Below, in pieces: positions 48,528 through 56,626 of a stretch of DNA of 64,000 bases (the stretch's first letter is position 1; each line of letters opens with the position of its first letter). Origin of the DNA: Marinobacterium arenosum (GTDB lineage: Bacteria; Pseudomonadota; Gammaproteobacteria; Pseudomonadales; Balneatricaceae); NCBI RefSeq assembly GCF_019795155.1, contig NZ_JAILYN010000021.1:1-64000 (forward strand), read 5' to 3'. The position numbers and the translations under genes were made by a program. The notes under the pieces were generated by a model. It saw only the letters and a list, made by a program, of their open reading frames with translations, did no database searches and was not told the DNA's origin.

Positions 48528-49415
48528 ATGTATATCTACCCGCCCGTCCAATATATCGAGCCGCTGTTCCGGCCGCCCAGCGAGGCCAGCTCGCTGATCC
48601 TTCAGGTCACCAACGGCTGCAGCTGGAACAACTGCACCTTCTGCGAGATGTACACCGAGCCGCAGAAGAAGTTTCGTCCCAAGGACGAGCGACAGGTGCT
48701 GGAGGAGATCCGCGCCTGTGGCGCACAGCTGGCCGGCGTGCGGCGGGTTTTCCTGGCCGATGGCGACGCAATGGCGCTGTCGGTGCGACGGCTGCGCACC
48801 ATCCTGCGGGCGATTCGCGAGCACCTGCCGTCGGTGAGCCGGGTATCGGCCTACTGCCTGCCGCGTAACCTGCGCAAGAAGAGTGTCGAAGAGCTGCAGG
48901 AGCTGCGCGAACTCGGCCTGTCGCTGTTGTACGTCGGTGCCGAAAGCGGTGACGACCTGGTGCTTGAGAAGATCCAGAAAGGGGAGAGCTACCAGAGCAC
49001 CCTGGATGCGTTGCTGAAGATCAAGGCCGCCGGCATGAAAAGCTCGGTGATGATCATCAATGGCATGGGCGGTGCCCGTTACAGCGAGCAGCACGCACTG
49101 AACTCGGCACGGCTGGTCAATGAGGCTCAGCCGGATTACCTGGCAACCCTGGTACTGTTTTTCCGCCAGGGAGACCGCAAGGTGGTGGAGGGGTTCGGTG
49201 GTGATTTCCGGATGTTGGACCGGCTTGGACTGTTCCGTGAGATGGAGCTGCTGATCGGTCGCACCGAGTTGGAACGCACCATCTTCCGGAGCGATCACAT
49301 CTCGAATCACCTAGTATTGAAGGGCGTGCTGGGCCGCGATAAGCCGCAGCTGCTAGATCAGATTCGCCAGGCGATCAGTACCGGCGACGGCCAGATAGCG
49401 CTCTGTCGTGAATAG
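48528..49415 (+). CDS. Radical SAM protein of unknown substrate
   Basis: A 295-residue radical SAM enzyme. The cluster motif is in TNGCSWNNCTFCEMY near residue 27. Its spacing is C-x4-C-x2-C rather than the canonical C-x3-C-x2-C, a variant seen in a subset of COG1032-like proteins. The YVGAESGDDLVLEKIQKG block near residue 141 is a typical radical SAM core. It starts 9 bp after the tatD-like gene and may be its operon partner. No B12 domain is present. Function unknown. Confidence 0.82.
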   Translation: MYIYPPVQYIEPLFRPPSEASSLILQVTNGCSWNNCTFCEMYTEPQKKFRPKDERQVLEEIRACGAQLAGVRRVFLADGDAMALSVRRLRTILRAIREHLPSVSRVSAYCLPRNLRKKSVEELQELRELGLSLLYVGAESGDDLVLEKIQKGESYQSTLDALLKIKAAGMKSSVMIINGMGGARYSEQHALNSARLVNEAQPDYLATLVLFFRQGDRKVVEGFGGDFRMLDRLGLFREMELLIGRTELERTIFRSDHISNHLVLKGVLGRDKPQLLDQIRQAISTGDGQIALCRE

Positions 49416-49567
49416 GAAAGAAATCTGCAATAAAGGTCGTTTTGAGTCATTTCGCTGCAGATCGAATATAGATCCCGTCATTTAATTTTAATCTGGTTGT
49501 TGTTTTCTTAACTCTCCTCGTTATACCTTTGTCTAAAACAATAAATCTATAACTATGGAGTTGAGAG

Positions 49568-50668
49568 ATGAGACGGCCTGTACGTATTGCAATAACCGGT
49601 GCCGCCGGCAGCATAGCCAACAACCTGTTGTTCAAGATTGCCTCCGGCGAAATGATGGGCAGGGACCAACCGGTAATCCTGCAACTGATCGAGGTGCCCC
49701 AGGCGATGGAAGCACTGCGCGGTATCGCCATGGAGCTGGAGGATTGCGCCTATCCGCTGCTGCACACCATTACCCTGCACGATAACGTCGAAGACGGTTT
49801 CAACAACGTGCACTATGCGCTGCTGATCGGCGCGCGGCCGCGCGGCCCCGGCATGGAGCGTCGTGACCTGCTGGAGGTCAACGCCGAGATCTTCACCCGC
49901 CAGGGGCGGGCATTGAACGACTTCGCCAACCGCGACGTCAAGGTGCTGGTCGTCGGCAACCCGGCCAATACCAATGCGCTGATCGCCAGCCGCAATGCGC
50001 CGGACCTGAGTCCCTCCCAGTTCACCGCGCTGACCCGACTGGACCATAACCGTGCCCGCGGTATCCTGGCCAACCACACCGGCGCCAATCCGAAGGATAT
50101 CCGCCGGGTGGTGATCTGGGGCAACCACTCCACCACCCAGTACCCCGACCTGCATCAGGCGACCGTGCTGGAGCAGCCGGCGATGGAGCAGATCAACGGC
50201 GACTGGTACCGAGAAGTTTTCATCCCGAAAATCCAGGGCCGTGGTGGCGAGATCATCAAGGCCCGCGGCGCTTCTTCGGCCGCCTCCGCCGCCCAGGCGG
50301 TGGTCGACCATATGCGCGACTGGGTGCTGGGTACCGAGGTTGGCGAGATCGTCAGCATGGGTATCGTCAGCGACGGCAGCTACGGTATCGCCAAGGGGAT
50401 TATCTACTCCTTCCCGGTGCGTTGTGACTACGGCCGCTACCAGATCGTGCAGGGGCTGCCGATCAACGAGTTCAGCCGCGAGCGGATGACCGCCAGCGAG
50501 CAGGAGCTGCTGGCCGAGCGGGAGATGGTCGAGCACCTGCTGCCGGCGGAAACCGCCGCATCCCATGAAGATCTGTCGATCTGCCTGCGCTCGGGGGTGA
50601 CGCTGTACGCCGACGGCACCGGCCCGGCCAATAACAGCAAGTACCTGTCGACCAACCGCGTCATGTAA
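49568..50668 (+). CDS. mdh: Malate dehydrogenase (cytosolic type) with C-terminal extension
   Basis: A 366-residue NAD-dependent malate dehydrogenase of the TCA cycle. The Rossmann loop is [14 protein letters not shown] near residue 9. The substrate Arg segment [15 protein letters not shown] is near residue 89, VGNPANTN near residue 128 and the catalytic His in [11 protein letters not shown] near residue 187. Usual length is about 326; here about 41 residues follow the normal final helix (EREMVEHLL), a novel-looking tail. The 152 bp upstream hold an AT-rich promoter. Confidence 0.92.
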   Translation: MRRPVRIAITGAAGSIANNLLFKIASGEMMGRDQPVILQLIEVPQAMEALRGIAMELEDCAYPLLHTITLHDNVEDGFNNVHYALLIGARPRGPGMERRDLLEVNAEIFTRQGRALNDFANRDVKVLVVGNPANTNALIASRNAPDLSPSQFTALTRLDHNRARGILANHTGANPKDIRRVVIWGNHSTTQYPDLHQATVLEQPAMEQINGDWYREVFIPKIQGRGGEIIKARGASSAASAAQAVVDHMRDWVLGTEVGEIVSMGIVSDGSYGIAKGIIYSFPVRCDYGRYQIVQGLPINEFSRERMTASEQELLAEREMVEHLLPAETAASHEDLSICLRSGVTLYADGTGPANNSKYLSTNRVM

Positions 50669-50723
50669 AGCGGCGTCATAGCTGCTAAGCTGCCTCCATC
50701 ATCTGATGGAGGCAGTGTTCGTT

Positions 50724-51131
50724 ATGGTTGACGTTATCGAGATCCAGACCCATACCCAGAGCCTGTACGAAATTACCGGCCAGCTGCAATCACTGGTGCA
50801 CAGTAGCGGTATCGAGCAGGGGTTGTGTTCATTGTTGATCCAGCACACCAGTGCCAGCCTGCTGGTGCAGGAAAATGCCGATCCCAGTGCCCAGCATGAC
50901 CTGGAGCGCTGGTTCAACCGCCTGGTGCCGGAACATGACCCGATCTATACCCACACCATTGAAGGGCCGGATGATATGCCGTCACACGTCAAGTCGGCGT
51001 TGACCACCACCACGCTGTCGATCCCGGTGATGAACGGCAAACTGGCGCTGGGCACCTGGCAGGGGGTGTTTCTCTGGGAGCATCGCCACCGCGGCTCACG
51101 ACGGAGGGTGGTGGTGCATATCGGCCGCTGA
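50724..51131 (+). CDS. YjbQ/UPF0047 family protein (secondary thiamine-phosphate synthase-like)
   Basis: A 135-residue YjbQ-family protein. Some members have weak thiamine-phosphate synthase activity but the real role is unclear. HTSASLLVQENADPS near residue 45, GPDDMPSHVKSAL near residue 85 and the C-terminal GTWQGVFLWEHRHRG are the family motifs, with His residues that bind metal. A GGAGG site lies before the ATG at 50724; an upstream in-frame ATG is less likely. Confidence 0.88.
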   Translation: MVDVIEIQTHTQSLYEITGQLQSLVHSSGIEQGLCSLLIQHTSASLLVQENADPSAQHDLERWFNRLVPEHDPIYTHTIEGPDDMPSHVKSALTTTTLSIPVMNGKLALGTWQGVFLWEHRHRGSRRRVVVHIGR

Positions 51132-51188
51132 CAGGCGGCCGATACACAGGAGGTAGGGAGTAGGGCGAGGCTTATTTATCAAGCAGCC

Positions 51189-51746
51189 TTAGTAGCCGTT
51201 GTTCTCTTCATAATCTTTCGGAGTGATGCTTTCCAGCATCTTCAGCAGATCCAGCAGGATGGTCAGCACCCCATCGTGATAGCAGACGCCCTGTACGAAA
51301 CGGCGGGTGGCTTCATCACCGGCCACGTTCGGTGCGCGGTCGACGTCGTTCTGCGGCAGGTTGATCACCTCGTCGACGCTGTCGACCACCATACCAACCA
51401 CTTCCTGCTCGTTGAACTCCACTACGATGATCCGGGTGTCGTCATCGATCGGCACGGCCGGCAGGCCGAACAGTTGACGGGTATCCACCACGGTCACCAC
51501 GTTGCCGCGCAGGTTGATGATGCCCAGGATGTAGTGCTCGGAGCCCGGCACCGGTGTGATCTCGCTGTAACGCAGTACCTCTTTTACCTGTACTACGTCG
51601 ATGCCGTACAGCTCGTTATCTACGCGGAAGGTCGCCCACTGGTGATAGACCACGTCGTCCTGATTGGCGCGCTGGCCCGCCAACTCTTCGAGGTCCTGAC
51701 TGACCTCCATCGATTTCAGCTGTGCTGCTGCTGCCTGTAAGCTCAT
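51189..51746 (-). CDS. CheW-domain chemotaxis adaptor
   Basis: A 185-residue CheW-like protein that couples chemoreceptors to a CheA kinase. A variable N-terminal 33 residues precede the CheW domain: FRVDNELYGIDVVQVKEVLR near residue 40, ILGIINLRGNVVTVVDTRQLFGL near residue 73 and VGMVVDSVDEV near residue 115. No other chemotaxis gene is in the window. Confidence 0.9.
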   Translation of the reverse strand: MSLQAAAAQLKSMEVSQDLEELAGQRANQDDVVYHQWATFRVDNELYGIDVVQVKEVLRYSEITPVPGSEHYILGIINLRGNVVTVVDTRQLFGLPAVPIDDDTRIIVVEFNEQEVVGMVVDSVDEVINLPQNDVDRAPNVAGDEATRRFVQGVCYHDGVLTILLDLLKMLESITPKDYEENNGY

Positions 51747-51759
51747 CTTCGATACCTGC

Positions 51760-51962
51760 TTAGTTTCCTATCTGGCTCAGCCAGCCAAGGCCCTGTTCGG
51801 TAGAGCCGGCCGGAGTGTATTCCAGGCTGACGAAGCCTGAGTATCCCATAGCATCCAGTGCCTTGAAAAGGCTCGGAAAATTAATTTCGCCGCGGCGGTG
51901 AAGCGCTCGACCAGCGGGTATTCGAAGAACAGCCTGCTGAGGTTGACGGCGAAGCGGGGCAT
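51760..51962 (-). pseudogene. hyi: Hydroxypyruvate isomerase remnant (internal deletion and frameshift)
   Basis: The reading frame begins MPRFAVNLSRLFFEYPLVERF, the N-terminus of Hyi. After about 26 codons it jumps, in another frame, to the C-terminal part FKALDAMGYSGFVSLEYTPAG...EQGLGWLSQIGN, ending at a TAA at 51760. Only about 26 + 43 residues of a roughly 260-residue enzyme remain, so about 190 codons have been deleted. The ATG overlaps the garR stop by one base (TGATG), the relic of an operon that converted glyoxylate-derived hydroxypyruvate/tartronate semialdehyde. Confidence 0.85.
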
Positions 51963-52900
51963 CAGTGTGCCTCCTGCACCTTTGTTGCTACCAATGGCGG
52001 CGCCTGGGTTGGCCCCTCGCCCAGCTGACAGCGATTCAGCGCTTCCAGTTGCAGCAGCAAGCCGCTGTGATCGCAGTTCTCGTTGCCGCCATTGACCAGC
52101 GCCAGGTACTCGTCGTGTACCCGCTGGGTCAGTGGCAGCGTCAGGTGCTGTTCGCGGGCGGTATCCAGGATAGTGCGCAGGTCTTTCAGTTGCACCCGGG
52201 CGGTGGCGCCGGGCTGGAAGTCGCGCTCCAGCATCCGCTGGCCGTGCAGCTCCAGGATTCGGCTGCCGGCAAAGCCGCCCAGCAACGCTTCACGTACCGC
52301 TTCGGGGTTGGCGCCGCCTTCGGCTGCCAGCAACAATGCTTCGGCTACCGCGCCGATGGTGATGCCGACGACCGCCTGGTTGGCACACTTGGCCAACTGA
52401 CCGGAGCCGGCTGGACCGATATGGAATGGCCGGCCCAGCGGGGCGAAAATCGCCTCGGCACGCCGGAAATCGGCTTCGCTGCCGCCGGCCATGATCGACA
52501 GGTTGGCCTGCTCGGCACCGACGGTGCCGCCGGAAACCGGGGCGTCCAGGTAGCCGATGCCGCGTTCGGCGAACAACGTGGCGTGACGCTTGGCCATCTC
52601 TGGCGGGCTGGAGCCCATATCGATCAGCAGGGCACCGGCCGGGATCTGCGCGACGGCGGCCTGTTCGAACAGCACCTGTTCGACCACCGGGCCGTTTTCC
52701 AGCATGCAGATCACCACGTCCGAACCCTGCACGGCTTCGGCCGGGCTGTCGGTAACGGTCGCGCCGGCATCGATCAGTACCTCGGCTTTCGAACGGGTCC
52801 GGTTCCAGGCAGTCAGCCGGAATCCGGCGTTTAGCAGGTGCAGTGCCATCGGTCGGCCCATCAGGCCGATGCCGAGAAAAGCGATCTTTAGAGGTGCCAT
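51962..52900 (-). CDS. garR: 2-hydroxy-3-oxopropionate (tartronate semialdehyde) reductase
   Basis: A 312-residue beta-hydroxyacid dehydrogenase that reduces tartronate semialdehyde to glycerate. The NAD(P) motif is FLGIGLMGRPMALHL (residues 9-23), the substrate motif DAPVSGGTVGAEQANLSIM near residue 119, and the catalytic Lys in AGSGQLAKCANQ near residue 170. About 20 extra residues extend the C-terminus relative to E. coli GarR/GlxR. It was in an operon with hyi, now a pseudogene. Alternative: 3-hydroxyisobutyrate dehydrogenase, less likely given hyi. Confidence 0.87.
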   Translation of the reverse strand: MAPLKIAFLGIGLMGRPMALHLLNAGFRLTAWNRTRSKAEVLIDAGATVTDSPAEAVQGSDVVICMLENGPVVEQVLFEQAAVAQIPAGALLIDMGSSPPEMAKRHATLFAERGIGYLDAPVSGGTVGAEQANLSIMAGGSEADFRRAEAIFAPLGRPFHIGPAGSGQLAKCANQAVVGITIGAVAEALLLAAEGGANPEAVREALLGGFAGSRILELHGQRMLERDFQPGATARVQLKDLRTILDTAREQHLTLPLTQRVHDEYLALVNGGNENCDHSGLLLQLEALNRCQLGEGPTQAPPLVATKVQEAH

Positions 52901-52995
52901 CGGGGTTCCCTGTTATTTTTCTTGGTCATTGGGAGAAAAGGGGCTTACAGAGGCTACCGCAAAACGCCACGAGCACGGTGGTTTTACAGCGGTCT

Positions 52996-53325
52996 CTACA
53001 GACAGTTGGTCGGCTTCGGCAGACCGGCGATCTTGGCTGCCAGCTTGGCCGGGCTGTCGGGGAACAGTTTCATCAGGTAGATGCTGCGCCCCTTGTCGGC
53101 GCCGAGCTGCTGAGCTACCGCCTTGACCAGCGGGCGCATCGCCGGCGCATGTTCGTAGGTGGCGTAAAATTCGCGCAGCAGGTTGATGATCTCCCAGTGG
53201 GCGTCGGTCAGCTCAACGCCGGCCGCCTGGGCCAGCTGTTCGGCGACCGCCGGCGTCCAGCCGGAGAGTTCTTGCAGGTAGCCTTCGCTGTCCAGCGCCG
53301 GCAGGGTATCAGTGTTATTGCTCAT
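52996..53325 (-). CDS. tusE: Sulfur relay protein TusE (DsrC family)
   Basis: A 109-residue DsrC/TusE protein that accepts sulfur from TusBCD and passes it to MnmA for 2-thiouridine in tRNA. The C-terminal arm PKPTNCL holds the conserved penultimate Cys. Of the two DsrC Cys residues only this one is present, so it is TusE-like and not a dissimilatory DsrC. The longer open frame upstream is ignored; the ATG at 53325 overlaps tusB by one base. Confidence 0.92.
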   Translation of the reverse strand: MSNNTDTLPALDSEGYLQELSGWTPAVAEQLAQAAGVELTDAHWEIINLLREFYATYEHAPAMRPLVKAVAQQLGADKGRSIYLMKLFPDSPAKLAAKIAGLPKPTNCL

Positions 53326-53609
53326 CAGAACCAGCTCAGTGTCTGAGAATGTTTGCAGGCCAGGGCGACAAATCCGGTGTCGTCGACAATCTCGGCCGCC
53401 AGTTGCTCGGCTTTCAGGCCGCGTGCCTCGATATCCGCCTGCAGGGCGCAGAAGCGGCAGCCGCTCGGCAACTCCGCCGGACGTGCGGCGGCGCCGTACA
53501 CGCCGCTCTCGATCAGCAGCAGGGTATCGCCGTCGGCGCAGCTGGCCAGGCAGTCTCGCCAACAGTCGCCGTCGGACAAAGGCTTGTTCAGGATATGTAG
53601 CGTACTCAT
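53325..53609 (-). CDS. tusB: Sulfur relay protein TusB (DsrH family)
   Basis: A 94-residue DsrH/TusB subunit of the TusBCD complex. LHILNKPL at the N-terminus, DTLLLIESGVYGA near residue 28 and the C-terminal HSQTLSWF are the family pattern. It overlaps tusC (TAATG) and tusE (TGATG) by one base each, so all are translationally coupled. Confidence 0.9.
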   Translation of the reverse strand: MSTLHILNKPLSDGDCWRDCLASCADGDTLLLIESGVYGAAARPAELPSGCRFCALQADIEARGLKAEQLAAEIVDDTGFVALACKHSQTLSWF

Positions 53610-53971
53610 TAGAAGTTCAGTACCACATCATGTTGCTTGATCAGGGTCTGTACCGCATCGTCGTCCAGTTCAGTGACCGGCACTGCCAACTGGTCGGTGC
53701 TGAGGCCACGCTCCGCCAGTGCCCGCGCCGAGACGTAGAGCTGTTCGATATCGTACATCGGCAGCACCTGAAGGTTGGCCGCCAGGCTTTTCTGGCCGAT
53801 CGCCGCCGGCTGCTGGTCGGGCAGCAGCTGGTAGACCGCGTCGGACAGAAACAGTATCGCCACCGGCTGTTCGAATACCGCGACGGTCAGCGCGCTATCC
53901 AGTGCCTCGCGCGCCAGGTTGCTGGCGTAGGGCGGGCGACGGTTGATAATCAGAAAGGATTTGGTGCTCAT
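53609..53971 (-). CDS. tusC: Sulfur relay protein TusC (DsrF family)
   Basis: A 120-residue TusC subunit of the heterohexameric TusBCD complex. RRPPYASNLAREALDSALT near residue 11 and LFLSDAVYQLLPDQQP near residue 41 match the family. It follows tusD by 17 bp in the tusDCBE operon. Confidence 0.9.
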   Translation of the reverse strand: MSTKSFLIINRRPPYASNLAREALDSALTVAVFEQPVAILFLSDAVYQLLPDQQPAAIGQKSLAANLQVLPMYDIEQLYVSARALAERGLSTDQLAVPVTELDDDAVQTLIKQHDVVLNF

Positions 53972-53988
53972 CGGCTGCTCTTTGCTAA

Positions 53989-54381
53989 TTACTGGCCGAA
54001 GGTCAGTACACGGTCGGATACCAGTGCGGCTTCGGCCAACTGGCCCAGGCCGGACAGGTTGAAGCCATCGGCCAGATTGCCGTGGGCCTTGTCATGACGG
54101 CGGGCTTCGGCGTCGTTCATCACGCCGCGGCGGATCGCCGCGGCGATACAGACCACCAGATCGAGTTGGTGCTTCTCTACCAGGGCCTGCCAGCCGCGCG
54201 GCAGGTGGCGTTCGTCCTGCTGCGGCGTCGCCAGGTCCGAGCCGTTGTGAACTCCGTCGCCGGAGAAAAAGACCCGGTGAATTTGGTGGCCGGCGGCCAG
54301 TGCGGCTTCGGCAAAGCGCAGTGCGCTGTCGGCCGACTGCTGGCTGTGCGGTGCGCCCTGCACGACGATGGTGAAGATCAT
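53989..54381 (-). CDS. tusD: Sulfurtransferase TusD (DsrE family)
   Basis: A 130-residue TusD, the subunit of TusBCD carrying the active Cys. QGAPHSQQSADSALRFAEAAL near residue 8, HRVFFSGDGV near residue 36 and the Cys in LDLVVCIAAAIRRGV near residue 77 are conserved. It is the first gene of the tus operon; upstream is the hairpin at 54408. Confidence 0.92.
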   Translation of the reverse strand: MIFTIVVQGAPHSQQSADSALRFAEAALAAGHQIHRVFFSGDGVHNGSDLATPQQDERHLPRGWQALVEKHQLDLVVCIAAAIRRGVMNDAEARRHDKAHGNLADGFNLSGLGQLAEAALVSDRVLTFGQ

Positions 54382-54407
54382 GAATCCTGCTACCCGTAAA
54401 CGAAAAT

Positions 54408-54435
54408 GCCCCGCTATCTTAGCAGATAGCGGGGC
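54408..54435 (-). terminator. Terminator after the yccA-like gene
   Basis: GCCCCGCTATC and GATAGCGGGGC pair perfectly (11 bp) with a 6-nt loop, followed on the minus strand by ATTTTC. It lies between the yccA-like stop (54463) and the tusD start (54381), so it may terminate or attenuate transcription into tusDCBE. Confidence 0.85.
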
Positions 54436-54462
54436 ATTTGAGGCCCTTCGGAAGGAGGGCTA

Positions 54463-55143
54463 TCAGTCGTCGCTCATCACGCCCAGCAAGCTCAGCAGGT
54501 GGATGAACAGGTTGTAGATGTTCAGGTACAGGCTGACGGTAGCCATGATGTAGTTGCTGTAGTGGCCGTTCACGATGTTGCTGGTGTCATACAGGATGAA
54601 ACCAACCATCAGCAGCACGATCAGCGCCGAGAAGGCGACATGAGCGGAGCCGACGTTAACGCCGAACAGCGGCAGTACGAATAGCGCCACCATGGCGATC
54701 AGCGCCACCATCATGCCGGCAGCCAGGAAGCCACCCATGAAGCTGAAGTCCTTGCGGGTGGTCAGCACGTAGGCGGACAGGCCGACGAAGGTCAGCGCGG
54801 TCATGCCCAGCGCGGTGACGATCAGCTGACCGCCGTTAGCCATCCCCAGGTACATATTGAGGATCGGGCCCAGGCCGAAGCCGAGCAGGCCGGTGAAGGC
54901 GAACACCAACGGCAGGGCGGCGGCGCTGTTCTGCTTCTTGTTCAGGATAAACAGCATGACGAAACTGACGATCACGCTGCCGAGGTACATGATGAACGGC
55001 GGATTGATCAGCATCGATACGACGGCGGTCACCGCGCTGAATGCCATGGTCATCGCCAGCAACATGTAGGTGTTGCGGATCAACTTGTTCGTGGCCAGCA
55101 GCGATTCCGTAGAGCTGGTGGCATAGGTGTTTATCTTGCGCAT
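54463..55143 (-). CDS. yccA: Bax inhibitor-1/YccA family membrane protein
   Basis: A 226-residue inner-membrane protein with about seven transmembrane helices. In E. coli YccA modulates the FtsH protease; BI-1 relatives are calcium-leak channels. The central FTGLLGFGLGPILNMYL near residue 79 and the C-terminal LYLNIYNLFIHLLSLLG are family motifs. Proximity to tusE and a tRNA-Ser gene recalls the E. coli yccA locus. Confidence 0.9.
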   Translation of the reverse strand: MRKINTYATSSTESLLATNKLIRNTYMLLAMTMAFSAVTAVVSMLINPPFIMYLGSVIVSFVMLFILNKKQNSAAALPLVFAFTGLLGFGLGPILNMYLGMANGGQLIVTALGMTALTFVGLSAYVLTTRKDFSFMGGFLAAGMMVALIAMVALFVLPLFGVNVGSAHVAFSALIVLLMVGFILYDTSNIVNGHYSNYIMATVSLYLNIYNLFIHLLSLLGVMSDD

Positions 55144-55309
55144 GGTTGTCCTCGTTGGTTTTTACGCGTCTGCAGACATTTATGGTGATTTAAGACCGTA
55201 TTTCAACCCCTCTGTTCCATGGTTTTAGCAATATTCCGTCAGTACCGTGCAGGGGCGAGTGACAAAACCGGTTGCGTTGGCGGTGTCGCTGAGTAAACTA
55301 GCCGGTGCT

Positions 55310-55400
55310 GGAGGGATGGCTGAGTGGCTGAAAGCACTGGTCTCGAAAACCAGTGAGGGTTAATAGCCCTCCCAGGGTTCGAATCCCTGTCCCTCCGCCA
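55310..55400 (+). tRNA. tRNA-Ser (anticodon CGA)
   Basis: A 91-nt class II tRNA with the acceptor stem GGAGGGA/TCCCTCC, a D-arm and an anticodon stem ACTGG...CCAGT. The anticodon loop is CTCGAAA (anticodon CGA, reading UCG). It has a long variable arm (GAGGGTT/AGCCCTC) and the T-loop GGTTCGAATCC. The 3' CCA is encoded. Resembles E. coli serU. Confidence 0.96.
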
Positions 55401-55444
55401 TTTCAATCTCCCACTGTACGGCGTTCTCCTGATCCGATCCGACC

Positions 55445-56224
55445 ATGTGCGAACTCGATATTCTCTTTGAGGACGACCACCTTATTGCCATCAACAAGCC
55501 ATCCGGCCTGCTGGTTCATCCCAGCTGGATCGCGCCGCGCCGTACGCCCAATGCGGTCAGCTTGCTGAAAGCCTATATGGGTGGCGCCACCGTCTACACC
55601 ATCCACCGGCTCGACCGGGCCACCTCCGGGGTGCTGCTGTTCGGTAAGACCAAGGAGGCGGCCCAGGCGATGAACCAGGCGTTTGCCGAACGTCGGGTGG
55701 AGAAAACCTACCTCTGCGTGGTCCGTGGCTACGCGCCGGAGCAGGACTTGATCGACTATCCGCTGAAGGAGAAGTTCGACAAGATGGACGATCCGCGCAC
55801 CCAGCGCGACAAACCGGCCCAGGAGGCGGTGACCGCCTACCGCCGGTTGGCCACGGTGGAGCTGCCGATCCCGGTCGGCAAATATCCAGCGGCCCGTTAC
55901 AGCCTGGTCGAGTGCAAGCCGAAGACCGGCCGCAAACACCAACTGCGCCGGCATATGAAGCATATCTTTCATCCGATTGCCGGCGACACCAAGTATGGCG
56001 ATGGCCGCCACAACACGCTGTTCCGCGAGCACCTCGACAGCCACCGGCTGCTGCTGATGGCCACCGAACTGCAATTCGAACACCCGGTCAGCGGCGAAAC
56101 TCTCCGCCTCGAGGCGCCGGTGTCCAGCGAAGTGGATCAGCTGTTCCGGCGTTTCGGCTGGCAGGGGATCTATCCGGTAAGCGTTGCCACTGAAGTAGCC
56201 GAGCCGTCTACCGCCGTCGAGTAG
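55445..56224 (+). CDS. truC: tRNA pseudouridine(65) synthase TruC
   Basis: A 259-residue RluA-family pseudouridine synthase that modifies U65 of tRNAs. The catalytic Asp is in YTIHRLDRATSGVLLFG near residue 51. KPSGLLVHPSW near residue 18, the KFDKMDDPRTQRDKPAQEA segment near residue 110 and GRKHQLRRHMKHIFHPI near residue 158 distinguish TruC from RluA/C/D. It starts 45 bp after tRNA-Ser. Confidence 0.92.
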   Translation: MCELDILFEDDHLIAINKPSGLLVHPSWIAPRRTPNAVSLLKAYMGGATVYTIHRLDRATSGVLLFGKTKEAAQAMNQAFAERRVEKTYLCVVRGYAPEQDLIDYPLKEKFDKMDDPRTQRDKPAQEAVTAYRRLATVELPIPVGKYPAARYSLVECKPKTGRKHQLRRHMKHIFHPIAGDTKYGDGRHNTLFREHLDSHRLLLMATELQFEHPVSGETLRLEAPVSSEVDQLFRRFGWQGIYPVSVATEVAEPSTAVE

Positions 56225-56626
56225 TGCTCTCTAGCAGGGATCGGTTTCCGGGAGGACGCCAGCACGGCCGCGTCCAATAGGGCCTTCGACCGGGCAGGTG
56301 TAGCTGCGACCAGCCGCGTCTGCGGCTTCTTCGATTCGGCTGCCCCTTACGATTCAGCTAAAATTTACACTTCGGTAAAAGCGCAGTAATCCCGATCCAA
56401 CTGACCACTTTTTGCCCGCTTACAACCGCTCAACCGGGGGCTAAGATGACGGTTCGGTGACAACCATAAAAAACCTCCCTTCTAATGGTCGAATAACGCC
56501 CTTTATCGGTTCTATCGCGGAACTAAATTACGTATCCTAGGCGGCTCTGTAACAACCGTTATTCACTATCTCTGGCGAAATCGGAGGGGCCGATGCCAGA
56601 GGCTGTCCCAGGGTAAGAAAAAATCA
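56225..56626. other. 402-bp gene-free region, promoter and leader of mtnN
   Basis: No ORF with coding character is seen. GC content falls in the middle part (about 56355-56560), as in a promoter region. The last 60 bp form the hairpin described separately. No rho-independent terminator for truC is evident. Confidence 0.5.
56570..56601 (+). promoter_or_regulatory. Structured 5' leader of mtnN
   Basis: CTCTGGC (56570-56576) pairs with GCCAGAG (56595-56601), and within it ATCGG (56580-56584) pairs with CCGAT (56590-56594) around an AGGGG loop, leaving a GAA bulge. The element ends 25 bp before the mtnN ATG. It could expose or hide the AGGGTAAG ribosome-binding region. It does not match the SAH or SAM riboswitch consensus that I know. 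Confidence 0.5.

Noticed and set aside
52996-53325. Dissimilatory sulfur oxidation (Dsr) cluster
   Set aside because: Although DsrC, DsrE, DsrF and DsrH homologues are present, DsrC lacks the second conserved Cys and no dsrAB genes are nearby. The set is the tRNA-thiolation tusDCBE operon.
56570-56626. SAH riboswitch before mtnN
   Set aside because: The conserved GAGGAGCGCUGC and AGGCUCGG segments of the SAH riboswitch are not present; only a generic hairpin is visible.
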